Positions 39,779 through 51,449 of a DNA stretch of 64,000 nucleotides are shown here, one piece after another. Within the stretch, counting starts at the first letter, position 1. Each line of letters begins with the position of its first letter. Both the position numbers and the translations under genes were made by a program. Source of the DNA: Sphingobacteriales bacterium (GTDB taxonomy: Bacteria; Bacteroidota; Bacteroidia; Chitinophagales; Chitinophagaceae); assembly GCA_016708305.1 (NCBI GenBank), contig JADJGB010000002.1, positions 186,001-250,000 on the forward strand, given 5' to 3'. The notes below the pieces were generated by a model. The model saw nothing but the letters and a program-made list of their open reading frames with translations. It searched no databases and was not told the DNA's origin.

Positions 39779-42700
39779 TTAAAAAGTAAGATTAATACCT
39801 GCGCTATACATTTTTGCTACAGGGAATCGGCCTCCGTCAACTCCCTGATTTCCTACCTCAGGGTCAAATGCTGAATAGCTTGTAAACGTCACCAAATTTT
39901 CACCATTCATAAATAATCGAATCTTGGTTTTGGCAAGGAATGTTCCTTGTATCAAACGCTGTGGAAATTCATAAGAAAGATTCAATGACTTAAGCCTTAA
40001 AAATCTCCTTTTTCCAAAAAATAATCAGGGACTTTTGAGAAGTTGCCATTAGGGTCTTCTACAATCGCCAAACGAGGAATATCGGAATTAGAATTATAGT
40101 TGTATGAGTTTAATACATCTGTGCTCATGTTCCAACCTTTTGAACCGGTGTAGGTCATTGCTTTTACACCATTGAAAATTTTACCCCGATACACCCATGA
40201 GGGTAACATTAAGATTAATATTTTTCCAACCAGCGCCCAAATTCATTCCATAGGTATAATTGGGCATATCATAAGCGCCCATATATTTACGATCGCCATC
40301 ATTTATGATACCATTATTATCAGCATCTATAAATTTAAGATCGCCCGGCTTGGCATTAGGTTGTATTTTCTTGACTGCGTTTGTTTTTGGATCAGTCCAT
40401 GTGTAATTGTCTATTTCCTGCTGATTTCTGAAAAGGCCTGCGCTTTCTATCAAAAAGTAAGAAAACCAAGGCTGGCCTACAGTTGAACGCAAAGGCTTCA
40501 TAGAATTAACATCATTATTGTGAGAAATAAAAGCATTTACTCCTATATCCTTAACTGTGTTATTAAAATGTGCAATATTGGCCCCAATGTTCAAATTAAA
40601 ATCTCCAAATTGCTTTACATAATTTACCGATGCTTCCCAGCCCTTGTTTTTTCAACACGGCCGATATTAAACTCAGGGGCAGATGCCACACCTGCCACCA
40701 AGCTACAGGCATTGACTCTATCAGATCCTTTGTTTGTTTATTCAAGAGATCGAATGTAAAGTTGAGACTATTTTCAAGGAAGCTGATATCTGCTCCGATA
40801 TTGGTTTGCTCGGTACGCTCCCATCTTAAATTAGGGTTAGGTATGGTCGGTTGGTAAATACCATACCCCTGCACCTGCCCGTTTGACCCCAGAAAAACTG
40901 GCCAACCGGTAACCTGATATGGAGGCGCATAAATAAATCTTCGTACTGAATTTATATTACCTACCTGCCCCCAGCTCGCTCTAAGTTTTAAAAAACTAAT
41001 CAGATTTTGGTTATTCATGAACTCTTCTGAAGATATTTTCCATGATCCTGATACCGCAGGAAAAATATCCCAATTTTTATCTGGGTTTAATTTGGATGAA
41101 GCATCACGGCGAAGACTCGCAGAGATAAAATATCTGTCATCAAAAGAGTAAGAAGCCCGTCCAACTGCAGAAACAGTGGCCTCATCCCATATTTCTTCGT
41201 AGGGTTTTGTTGTCCAGTTGGTTCCATTTGGAAAAATGGTACTGTGTTCGCTTTCAAAATCAAAACCACTCATTTCAGTTTGTTCATATCTATAGTTCCT
41301 TTTATTCATGGTAAAGGCGCCCATTAAGGACACGCTGTGAACCTGATTAAATAGTTTCTGATAATTTAAGATATTCTCAAAATTCCAGGTTTTAAATAAC
41401 GAATTGGAAATCACTCTGTAATTCTGATCAATTGTTCTTCCGGGCTCCAAGAATTTCATTTGGAAAGATTCACCTCTTAAACTAGTTACATCATAAGCAA
41501 AATTTGACTTAAATGTCAAACCAGGCATTAAATTAAAATTAATCGCTGAAGCCGAAAAATTCGGTTTTGAGGTTATTTTGCCCTTACCTTTTCAAGCATC
41601 GCTACCGGATTTCTCAAATCGGCTTCTACACTAAAACCCTGTGCCAGTGCCCAACGCGGCACTGTGCCGCCATAAAGCACATTTCCTCCATCATCGTATT
41701 CATACACAGTAGAATACCTAGGATAGGCCATTGCTCCGAATATGGTACCTGTGTGGCCATCACCAATACCGCTTTTCCCATTGGAGTAGTCATATACAAG
41801 ATTCTGAGAAACAGATAACCACTTGTTAAGTTGAAGATCAGTTCCTAATCTGGTTGTTAATTTTTCACCATAAGTAGTTATTAATGTTCCTTCGGTTTTG
41901 TCATAACTGACAGAAGCAAGACTTTTAACATCTTTTGAACCTCCCCGAATTGTTAGATCATAGTGATTAACCTTTCCTGTTCTAAAGATTGCATCTAACC
42001 AATCAGTACGTGTTACATTGCCGTACGGAAATAAAACAGGGTTATATGCTTTAGGCACAGTTTTACCTGCAGCATCAGACGCATCCTTCCATACCTTATT
42101 AAACTCCTCTGCAGTTAACACCTTTGGTAATCGCCATGCTTTCTGGCGACCTTCCCATGCGCTGAAATCTACTGTTACTTTCCCTTGCTTCGCCTGTTTG
42201 GTAGTGATTAAAATCACCCCTCCCGAACCGGCTAATGCTCCATAAATTGCTGCCGAAGATGCATCTTTTAATACTGTTACAGTTTCTACGTCTGAGCCAT
42301 TAAAAGGAGCGCCCGGAACACCATCCACCACATACAGAACGGCATCGCCATTCTTGTTTCCTTTGCCCCTGATTTGAATAGTGGCACCTTGAGTAGGGTC
42401 TCCTGTTTGAGTAATATTTACCCCGGGTACCTGGCCTTGTAAAATATTACCAATCGATGTGGACCTGCCCTGAAAGTTATCTCCTACTTTTATAGTTGTA
42501 ACAGCTCCCTGCAAATCTCTTTTTCGGCTGGAACCATAACCGATAGTAACTACTTCATCCATGCCTACTACATCATTTTCAAGAACGACGGTTATCGGTC
42601 CATCGCCTGCGATTTCCACTTCTTTGGTTTTTTTTCCCACATAGCTGAAAACCAAAATGGAGGTTTTTGCGGGTAAGGTTATTGAAAAGTTACCGCTATT

Positions 42701-42859
42701 GTCTGTTGAAGTACTCATTTGAGTACCTTTGGCAGCAACCGTAACTCCGGCAAGTGGCTGGGCATCGGAATTCATCACACTACCCTTCACCAATTTTTGT
42801 GCATTAACCTGCATGGATATTATCATCAGCAGGAAGAACGAAATACTTGCAATTCGCAT
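39779..42859 (-). CDS. SusC/RagA TonB-dependent transporter (several frameshifts)
   Basis: Five frames (42859-41573, 41528-40596, 40594-40181, 40209-39997, 39985-39779) together cover a normal SusC of about 1025 residues. A signal peptide is followed by a carboxypeptidase-like domain (VKGSVMNSDAQPLAGVTVAAKGT). The plug (YVVDGVPGAPFNGSDVETVTVLKDASSAAIYG) and a 22-strand-type barrel ending MYSAGINLTF come next. At least four indels are needed, near 41570, 40600, 40200 and 39990. It imports oligosaccharides across the outer membrane with SusD. Confidence 0.9.
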
Positions 42860-43112
42860 AAGATTGATAAATTTTGATTAATAAATATTTGGGAACAGAA
42901 AAGTTTGAAAATCAAGGAAGGCGGAACTTTTTTGTTTTTAAAAATAATTGGTTTTTCGTTACTTTACAGATCACCTTTTACAATATTTTCTATTTCCATA
43001 GAATAAGGTAGAATGGCGACTATTTATTCGTTACCCAAATTGCGTATATTAAACCTCATTTTGCGCAAGAATATAGGTTTATTTGAAACATAACATTGCG
43101 GTAATAATTAGC

Positions 43113-44271
43113 TCACAATTTCTTAATATGTCTTTTTCTATATTCGGTGGGAGTGCAACCTTTTATCTGCTTAAACTGCCTTGAAATATTGTTGCTCAAA
43201 TTGATTCCGGTTTCAAAGGCTATTTCATTAATCGACTTATCGGTTTCAAGAAGCCTTTCTGCAAATTTTTGCATCCTTAAGGATAATACATATTGATATA
43301 TTCCCTTCCCAGTAGTGTCCTTAAATCTTTTTTCAAGGGATCGCCGACATAAGGGAACTTCCTTCATTACATTGGTTACACTTAGGTCAATTTCAATATT
43401 TTGATGAATAAATTTCAGGGCTTTTACAATGTATTGGTCATTTGCCGAAATTATATCAGTAGATTGTCGGGTAACAATATGAGTGGGTTTCACCAATATA
43501 TCTTGAGGCTCTTTTACCCTATTTTGTATCATTATATCCATTAATCTGGCAGCTTCGTAGCCCCCTTTTTCAGTATCCAGATTAATACTCGAAATAGGTG
43601 GGTCTGACAAACTACAGGTCATTTCGTCATTGTCAACTCCCAAAACGGCCACCTCTTCAGGAATAGAAATACCTGCCTGATTGCAGGCTTCGGTAATATG
43701 CTGCGCTTTGTCATCATCACATGTCATTATGGCTACTGGTTTTGGCAACGACTTCAACCATTCACTCAATTCAGACGGTTTGTAGTACCAAAGCCCTCCT
43801 CCGGGCATCTGTGTTTGGTCAAAATTATAGACGACAAATCCTTTTGCATTCGCATGCCGTTCAAACCCTTCAAGCCTTTCTCTAGACCATACTATATTAG
43901 TATAGCCATAAAAAGCAAAATTTTTAAACCCTTTTTGCAAAAAATATTCTGCCCCCATTTTCCCTGCTTCGTGATAACCTCCTGTGATATTGGGTATTTC
44001 GGTAAATCTTTCTTTAAAATCTACTCCTATCAGATGCAATCCTGCTTTTAGTGCAACCTACCCCATATTGTTGTACAACTGTCCAATAACACCTGGGCAC
44101 CCCATTCTTTTGCAAATTTTATTATCCCCTTCATTTTAGGGTTTCTCTGTAAAATAGGGGCATTCGACAAAAAAGCCAAGGGCCTTTTTCTTTGGAATAC
44201 CTTACAATACCTTTTAACAGACTTCGCCCATATTGTTCCGAATTATCAATCAATAATATTATTTTATTCAT
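43113..44271 (-). CDS. XylR-like regulator: LacI-type sugar-binding domain plus AraC HTH (N-terminal frameshifts)
   Basis: The intact part (44039-43113) contains a periplasmic-binding-type sensor (FAFYGYTNIVWSRERLEGFE, EVAVLGVDNDEMTCSLSDPPISSINLD). An AraC-type HTH follows at its end (SINEIAFETGINLSNNISRQFKQIKGCTPTEYRKR). The start is at ATG 44271, where MNKIILLIDNSEQYGRSLLKGI matches the usual N-terminus; two or more indels around 44135-44055 break the frame. It resembles XylR-type regulators that bind a sugar in the cytosol and activate a nearby operon. Its place 250 bp upstream of susC on the same strand points to control of the locus. Confidence 0.83.
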
Positions 44272-44494
44272 ATCTTGGCATTAGAACGAAATTTTGCGAA
44301 TATAGTCATTTAATATTCCAGTATAATCAGGTTAATTTATTAACATGATGTATAAGTTATTTTTATAGAATGTGTTTGTTTGTGCAATCCTTTCTCCTAA
44401 TAGAAAAAATAACTCTCAGGTATATACATTGACTAAAAAAATATTCATATCATAAATAGGATAGCTGTTTTCATTTATGCAAACTAAAGATACG

Positions 44495-46218
44495 TTACCT
44501 CTTTTCTTTAATAATTGCACTTTTTAAAAATTGCAAAACAGTGCTATCTGAAACTGCCAAACTACCCACCCTGCTGTATCTGGCAATATTAATACCTACC
44601 AGATTATTATTTAAATCAATAACCGGACTACCGCAATCTGAAGGTTTTAAAGCCAGGCTATGAATAAAAACACCCTTCAAACCATCTTCTTTCACTACGC
44701 CCGTCAGAAAATTGTTCTGCTATATGGTTTTTTCCTAGAAAGGGACGCTGTTGCAGGGTTATTGTTAGTGTGTCCCGAATGATGTTCTTAATTCGTACCA
44801 CGCGAATAGTATCCCCCGGCTTTTTTGAATGAATTTCTTTTATAAAATCTTCGGGTGTTTTAATTTGTTTATTATCAATACTATTTATTACATCTCCCAA
44901 TCCTAAACCATTTTTGTCTGCGGGAGAATTAGGCTGAATGGATACCACCGTATTACTATCATTTTTTAATTTTAATTTCATACCCAGAAATGCAGAATAA
45001 TAATAAGCAGGAATATCAAAAGGAGATGTTCCCAAAATGCTAAACAGACCTTCTCCATTGGGTTTTGCAGTAATCAAAAGCGTTCCCTGCAAATATTTTT
45101 TTCTTTCCCCATAATGAATATCTTTTAAAAGAAGACCTTTATTGATATTCTTATCAATCCTCAATAAAGCCAGATCGATACTGTCATCACAATAAATTAT
45201 TTTTGCAGGATATTTTTTATTGTTCAGCCATACTTGCGGATGCTTACCTATTTCAGAATTTTGCTAATTATATAGGATGCTCTTTCAGAAGACGCTTTTT
45301 TTACTTGAAAACCTTGCACATTTATCAAAGTGCCCGATATCGTTTTATTGTCACCGGTTATTTTCACACAATACCGGTTCAGTTTTTTTTGATAGTCGAT
45401 GATTTGTTTTTCCAATTCAGTTTTAGAAAAAACATTTTTAACCGCCACCGGGTTTTTCACGGCATTGAAATCCGCATCGGGAAGCTTAATATAACTCTGC
45501 GGCTTATTTAATGCCAACCAAAAAATCCTGAAAACATCTACCGGCACATCATAATTTTCTTTCAAATTAAGTCCGATATAACTTCTTGTTCCTATCACCC
45601 TGCCATCCATATCAAACAATGGGCCGCCACTATCGCCCGGCTCCATAATACAGGAATTGACAATAATATTAGTACGAACATCTTCCTCCAGATTTGTCAA
45701 TACTTTTTCGATAAACCCAAGGCGGGCCACTCTCTTATTACTAAAACTGCCAGGATACGCAAGACTAAAACATGGTTCTCCTTCTTTTAACACTGAAGAA
45801 TAACCCATCTCGGCAAAAGGATAAACTCCGGGTTCAGTAATTTTTAATAGCCCTGCATCTAATTTCCCTATTATCCCCAGACCGGCCGCAGGCACTTTTC
45901 TGCCATCGTCAAAAATAATTTCATACTTTGCATTGGGCATCGTCATGTGGCCGGCTGTCATTATAATGCCATCCACACTTACACAAACGCCACTTGCACT
46001 TACCCCATTCGGGTTACCACCAAATGGCTCACGTGGTTATCTGCACACATGCTGGCGAAACTATAGCCACAACCTGCTGAAGTTGTTGATTAAAAGATTC
46101 TAAACCAGATGATACTGCCAAATTGTCTTTTTCAGCATCATTGGATTTAGCTGGTGACTGGCCATATACAAGCTGTGAATAAAAAAACATAGAGCCACAG
46201 CAGATACGAAAATCTCAT
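44495..46218 (-). CDS. Secreted tandem trypsin-like protein with PDZ domain; second protease domain degenerate (frameshifted)
   Basis: Frames 45976-45248, 45164-44658 and 44695-44495, plus the N-terminus from ATG 46218 (MRFSYLLWLYVF), make one gene of about 570 residues. The first HtrA-like domain has all three catalytic positions: His in MTAGHM, Asp in KLDAGLLKI and Ser in EPGDSGGPLFD. A second trypsin-like domain follows with DLALLRI but Cys in place of Ser (PSDCGSPVIDL) and no clear His. A PDZ domain is inserted (VVSIQPNSPADKNGLGLGDVINSID). It starts 9 bp after the TlpA gene, so it belongs to that operon. Confidence 0.75.
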
Positions 46219-46227
46219 TTATAATTT

Positions 46228-47655
46228 TTAAATGGAATCAAATATCTTCCTGATTTCAACAGAACCGGGGCGAGGTGCCTTATAAATCATCAATTTTCCT
46301 TCTGAATTGAATAGAAAAAAATGTGGAATACCCTGCATGTTCATCAATTTCTCAAAACCAGAGCTACCTACTTCAAGCTGGTGCCCCGAAAGGTTCAATT
46401 CATCCATTTTTTTCTTCCAGGCACCCTTGTCTTCATCTACCGAAATACTCAGAAAGACAATGTTTTTGCTTCCATAGTCCTTTTCCAATTCTTTAAGATA
46501 AGGAATTTCTTTAATGCAGGGGATACACCATGACGCCCACATATCTATATAAATATATTTTCCTCTGAAATCCGCAATAGGAACATATCTGCCTTCTGCA
46601 TCTTTAAATATCACATCAGGCATAGAAGCACCCTCACGGGTGAATCGCAGGTTGGTAAAATCTTCCACCAACTGCTGTCTGATTTCAATATTCGGAACAA
46701 CCCGTGTAAGCTCCTTAAACTGTTGCAACTTGTTTTCAAAATCATCCTCAGTACTGAAGCGGGCAGAACGCATATAGCTTTGTAACTCCTTTGAACAGAA
46801 CATCGTTTTCACTGCATCATTACTGAAAAGCTGATTTACGAGGTCCATACTGTGTCTGATATATTCGTCCGATTTTTTATTTTTTGATACATCAGAAGTG
46901 TCAATGATTTCAAAATAATTTTTCAGGCTTGAAAAAGTATCGTATAGCAATAATGCTTCCGGCTGATTGAATATTTTGACCGGAGATTTTGAAAATTGAT
47001 ATGCATTGCCGGGTAATTTTTTATCTGTGCCTTTGGCATAATATCGCTGCACCGTCATCAGATTTTGAATATAGTCATTTAATGCCCATGCATCCAAATA
47101 GCTCTTTACTCTTTGCTCCTTCAGATTGAATTTAGACAAAAGGTTATCAACAAAATCAAAAATTCGTGACAAATAGAATGCAGCGCTATCCGCAGCAGGC
47201 ATATTAAAAAATAACTGCTTTTGATTTTGAAAGTGAAAATTACTAAACAAAATCAACGCTTTATTATTACCACTTAAGCTACCTTTTCCAACAGAGAGAT
47301 AGGCTGTATCGTTATAATGAAGATTTAAGTTTTCTTTACTTCCGGGCTTGATGTATAAAGGGAAATTAATAGCCAGCTGCTTATTCCTGGCTTTAGGAAT
47401 AATTGTAAAATTTAAAAACTCCGGATTTTTCAGATTGATTTTAAAAACAAATTTTCCGTCTTTTGACAGTGGTTTATAAATGCTGTTTTCATTATCATTT
47501 TTCCTCTCCCGAAAACTCAGTACCGCCTCGTATTGGTCATCCAGATTAATACTGCCTGATATTATAGTATTCGGTTTTTTGAGCTTTGCAAAAGCGTTCA
47601 TTTGAAAACCATAAACGAAAACAATAAGCAATAAAAGAAAATAGTTACTTCTCAT
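46228..47655 (-). CDS. TlpA-family thiol:disulfide protein with DUF4369-like N-terminal half
   Basis: I start at ATG 47655 (MRSNYFLLLLIVFVYGF, a signal peptide); the longer frame to 47733 runs into a terminator hairpin. Of 475 residues, the first 340 are a beta-rich then helical region common in Bacteroidota TlpA-like proteins. The C-terminal thioredoxin domain has WASWCIPCIKEIPYL and GIPHFFLF (cis-Pro). It acts in the periplasm or on the outer-membrane inner face. It lies between the PKD-like lipoprotein gene and the protease gene. Confidence 0.87.
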   Translation of the reverse strand: MRSNYFLLLLIVFVYGFQMNAFAKLKKPNTIISGSINLDDQYEAVLSFRERKNDNENSIYKPLSKDGKFVFKINLKNPEFLNFTIIPKARNKQLAINFPLYIKPGSKENLNLHYNDTAYLSVGKGSLSGNNKALILFSNFHFQNQKQLFFNMPAADSAAFYLSRIFDFVDNLLSKFNLKEQRVKSYLDAWALNDYIQNLMTVQRYYAKGTDKKLPGNAYQFSKSPVKIFNQPEALLLYDTFSSLKNYFEIIDTSDVSKNKKSDEYIRHSMDLVNQLFSNDAVKTMFCSKELQSYMRSARFSTEDDFENKLQQFKELTRVVPNIEIRQQLVEDFTNLRFTREGASMPDVIFKDAEGRYVPIADFRGKYIYIDMWASWCIPCIKEIPYLKELEKDYGSKNIVFLSISVDEDKGAWKKKMDELNLSGHQLEVGSSGFEKLMNMQGIPHFFLFNSEGKLMIYKAPRPGSVEIRKIFDSI

Positions 47656-47712
47656 ATAAATTTTCCTCCGCAAATATTTTAAAAATAAATTTGAATTAAT
47701 CAAAAAATAAGT

Positions 47713-47745
47713 TAAAAAAATAATCCCGAACATTTTCGGGATTAT
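47713..47745 (-). terminator. Terminator between PKD-like and TlpA genes
   Basis: On the minus strand ATAATCCCGAA-AATG-TTCGGGATTAT (47745-47720) is a perfect 11-bp stem followed by seven T's. It begins 11 bp after the PKD-like gene stop and suggests reduced readthrough into TlpA and the protease gene. Confidence 0.88.
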
Positions 47746-47755
47746 CAGTTCTTTT

Positions 47756-49158
47756 TTATTTTTTCTTATAAAACAGTTTGACAGGTTTGTCGGATACTCC
47801 GGTATATTTTTTTATCAGACTTCCGTTATCCATATTAAAAACATATACGTTCCCCTTTAACCCTGAAGCAGCAGGATTATATACGCCCACATACAACAAA
47901 GAACCATCAACACTTTGCTCCACAGAAGTAATAGTTCCTTCATCTACAGTTGCAAAAGGTGTCGTAGGCATACTGGTACCTGTATAAAACCAGGAATACA
48001 ACTTATTGCCTGAGGCATAAATCAATTTTTAAAGGCAGCGTTTACTACAATTGGCGAAGATGGATTTAAATCCGGATCACCTCCAATTACATTCAATACC
48101 GCCTGCTCTTTTATATCCAGTAGTTTTGTAGAATTGTTTTGAATGTATTGAGAGAAAACTGTCTTTGTGTAAACAGCAGGCGTTGTTCTGCTTTTGGTAA
48201 TGACATAAATAGCTGATGCATCATAAAAGAAATCTACCAAATCCTGATTCTGAAATGCCTGAAGCGAATTGGTAGTATAGTATGATGAATATTGCAGCAT
48301 CTGAGATGTAGCCGGATTCCAGTAATAGTTGAAGCAGTCATTCAGGTTATATCCAAAACCTGTTTTCATCATTACGGTTTGTGAGTATTTGGCATTAGAC
48401 AATATCAGGTTTTCCAATAATGCCAAGTTGTAAATTTTTCCGCCTTCGCAAAGAATAACAGCTGTTCTGAACCCTGCATCCGGAACATTCATAGCCACCG
48501 GCTTGAAATCAGGATAATCAGCAGCAGAAATAGTTGCCTCCAATTCGAATGTTTTTGCATTCAGATAATAAATCTTACCCTCGCCACTGCTGGAGATAAA
48601 TACCTGATTTAATCTTTTCGCAATATCAGTTGGGTTCTTACCTATTTTATTACCTGGATTATTCAACGTAAAAACATTATTGACAAATGACTCCACCTTT
48701 CCGGCAGCAATTTCAGCAGGTGAATATTTACGCATAAAAGCTAAAGAACCATCACCTTGTTCGTTTTGCCCCAAAACCATCAGACCTTCTTCGTAAGGAG
48801 AGTTGACGTTTAAAGTAAAATTTTTAAATGCACTCCCATCTTCATTACTCACTTTCAGTCTGATAAAGTACTTTCCCAACTTGGAACAAGGAAAAACTAA
48901 TTTTTTATCGGTCGAAAACACTTCATAATTCACCTGCCACTCGTAAGTCATGGCTTTATCTGCGCCATCCTGAGTGATAACAGGATCAATAGTTAATGGC
49001 TCATTTTTCTCCATGTTTATTTCGGCACCTGTAATATTTGGGAACGAAATATCAAGCTCTGTAATCTGATTGTTTCCAATTGAAGTATTGTCTTTATAGC
49101 AAGACAATAATAAGAGAGGCAATATTCCTACAAAAAAATATTTTATAATTAGATTCAT
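47756..49158 (-). CDS. PKD-like family lipoprotein of Sus-like locus (one frameshift)
   Basis: Frames 49158-48022 and 48025-47756 join when one A is restored in TTTAAAAATTG (about 48025), giving 467 residues. A lipobox (PLLLLSCYKDN) and an Ig/PKD-like domain (YEWQVNYEVFSTDKKLVF) precede a propeller-like repeat region (KIYYLNAKTFELEATIS; KGNVYVFNMDNGSLIKKYTG). This matches the PKD-like lipoprotein often seen with SusCD and DUF4843. It probably binds cargo at the cell surface. Confidence 0.78.
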
Positions 49159-49173
49159 TTTATTATCATTTTT

Positions 49174-49935
49174 TTAGTAACCGCTTGGTCTGGGAATTTT
49201 TACACCGAGTCCGGGGTTTTCTTCCATGAAATATTTGTATAAAGGAATTAAAACATACTTATTCATTGTATTCTGGTAGTCGTAAGGCCATCCAAAATCC
49301 ACATGTTCCAGATCGGGGCCATAAAGGCTTACCATTGTTTTATAGGTTTCCGGCGCCTTTTGTTCCAATGCCCTAAACAGTTCGATAAACTTTACATAAG
49401 TAAGTGGATTCCATACCCCCAGATAACTATTTGGCCAGGTAGGTTTACCTTGCCAGTCTTTCCATTTCGGAGGCTCTACCCTGTTGTTAAAACCACAATT
49501 ACTTCCTGAAGTGGTTTATTTACAGGCGTAAATCCATTTTTTCAACCAATTTGAAGCGAATGGAATAATCATTATTTCCAAGACTACCCCTGTTGATCAA
49601 AACCGGAATATAACCCCAATAGAATCTTTCGATATAGCCAGATTACCATCAATCGTATATTGTGTTCCTTAAACCGCAGTTGTTTTATCAGTTATAATTT
49701 CTGCGCCGAAAACTCTGTCAGAAGCAGTAGGAACTCCCATGATTCTAACCGGCACTTTCAATAAAAATTTGTTCACTTCCAAAGGAGTAACACTAAAGGA
49801 ATAATTGATACTGTCTGCTTCAAAATAAATTCCTGTAAAACGTTGGTCAAATGTATCAGCCACATCTTTTTCAGGAAGCTAAAAAAGCTGCCGGTAACAA
49901 AGAATTGCAATTAATTTAATAATATTCTTTTTCAT
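49174..49935 (-). CDS. DUF4843 family protein (several frameshifts)
   Basis: Starting at ATG 49935 (MKKNIIKLIAIL), readable pieces at 49863-49669 (FDQRFTGIYFEADSINYSFSVTP) and 49368-49174 (GPDLEHVDFGWPYDYQNTMNKYVLIPLYKYF) fit the two halves of a DUF4843 protein. At least three indels or stops lie between them (near 49880, 49670 and 49520). DUF4843 proteins are SusD-linked lipoproteins of unknown role. The gene could be truly decayed. Confidence 0.7.
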
Positions 49936-49948
49936 AAATTCCAGTTTT

Positions 49949-51440
49949 TTAGTTTCTGTAATCAAATTCAATTTTAGGAATCGGCACTACATAAATAGCC
50001 TTACTTGCCGGAATAACCTTCATTAAAGGGTCAGTAATGTTTAAATTTAACCTTTTCATATTGAAAAATGTTTGACCCTCTCCAATAAATTCTTTATACC
50101 TGTCATCAGTAATCAAATTGACAGTAAGAGGTACAGCAGGAACTCTGTCTTTGAGCGCTACCAAACCTCTTGATAAAATTACTGCGTCAAAATAATTTCT
50201 CGCTCTTTCAGGATTAGTTGTTAGCAATGCCTCAGAAGCGATATAATACATTTCAGGAAGACGAATCATGTTGATACCTTTAATCCTGTCAGCAGGTCTC
50301 AGGTATTCCTGATCGTTAACCTGAAAGGGATCTACCAATTTTGAAAATCTAAGCTTATCAGTCTGACTAACCGGAAGTTTGAAAAACGCATCCCAACGAT
50401 AATCATGCCCCCCCTGAATATCATTATAAATATTGGAGATATTGGATCTGTTATCATAAGAATAGAATGAAGTTTGCAGCCAAAATCTATCTTTTACAGT
50501 CGAAAAATATTTATTTGAATACAAACCGAAAACTGATTCTTTCGGAGCTATCATTCCTTTGCTGATTCCATTGCTGATTTCGGTTTTATCCTGTAATTTA
50601 AACCTACCTGAATTGATCACCTTTTCTGCATACAAAGCTGCATTTACATTATCGCCTTTTGATAAATATATACGAGCCAGCGTAGCCTGCACCGCATACA
50701 GATTAAAGTGGGTTTCTCTTGCTCTCAGAAAAGGAGTGGGAAGGATTGCTTTTTGGAAATGTAAAATATTGTTCATCATCTTTCAGCAATGTCTCTGCTT
50801 CTAAAAGGTCATTAATAATATAATTATAAACCGTATCCAATCTTGAAAACTTAGGCGCTTTCAATGCAAAATCGGTAGAATAAGGAATACCGGAGGCAGT
50901 AGGATTCAGTTGAATATTTTCACAAAACAATCTTACCAGATCAAAATGAAGAAAAGCCCTCAAACCCAGCGCTTCGCCTTTATAAAGATTGTAATGCTCA
51001 AGATTCTGAGGTGAGAAACGCTCTAAGTTTTTAAGCACATTATTTGCATAAGCGATACTTGAATAAGATTTGCTCCAAACGTCTTGAAATAAAGATTCAA
51101 CTGATGAAAAACCATAATTGTAAGCACCCAGGTTTACGGCATTGTTGTTTCCTGGACAAACAAAATATTGTGCCAATACCTCAGTTGCATTATGCGAAAG
51201 GTTTTCGCCATACAGCGACCTGCTGTTCATGGAACCATAAACGCCAAACAGCGCTGCTTCAAATCCATTGGCATCTGTCAATAACTGCTTTTCGGGCAGT
51301 TCGCCTTCGGGCCTCACATCCAAAAATTTATTACAGGATGTAGTCAAAAATAATACAGCAACACTCAATATTATAACCACTTTTGTACTCAAAAGCGTAT
51401 TGAGGTTACTTATATTTTTAATAATATTCATACTTCTCAT
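49949..51440 (-). CDS. SusD/RagB family lipoprotein, second locus (frameshift)
   Basis: Frames 51440-50703 and 50779-49949 overlap near 50760 and together give about 497 residues. The lipobox is FLTTSCNKFLDVRP. SusD features include AYANNVLKNLERF, GEALGLRAFLHFDLVRLF and the C-terminal RYKEFIGEGQTFFNMKRLN. It is the surface lid of the adjacent SusC. Confidence 0.87.
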
Positions 51441-51449
51441 ACGATGATT

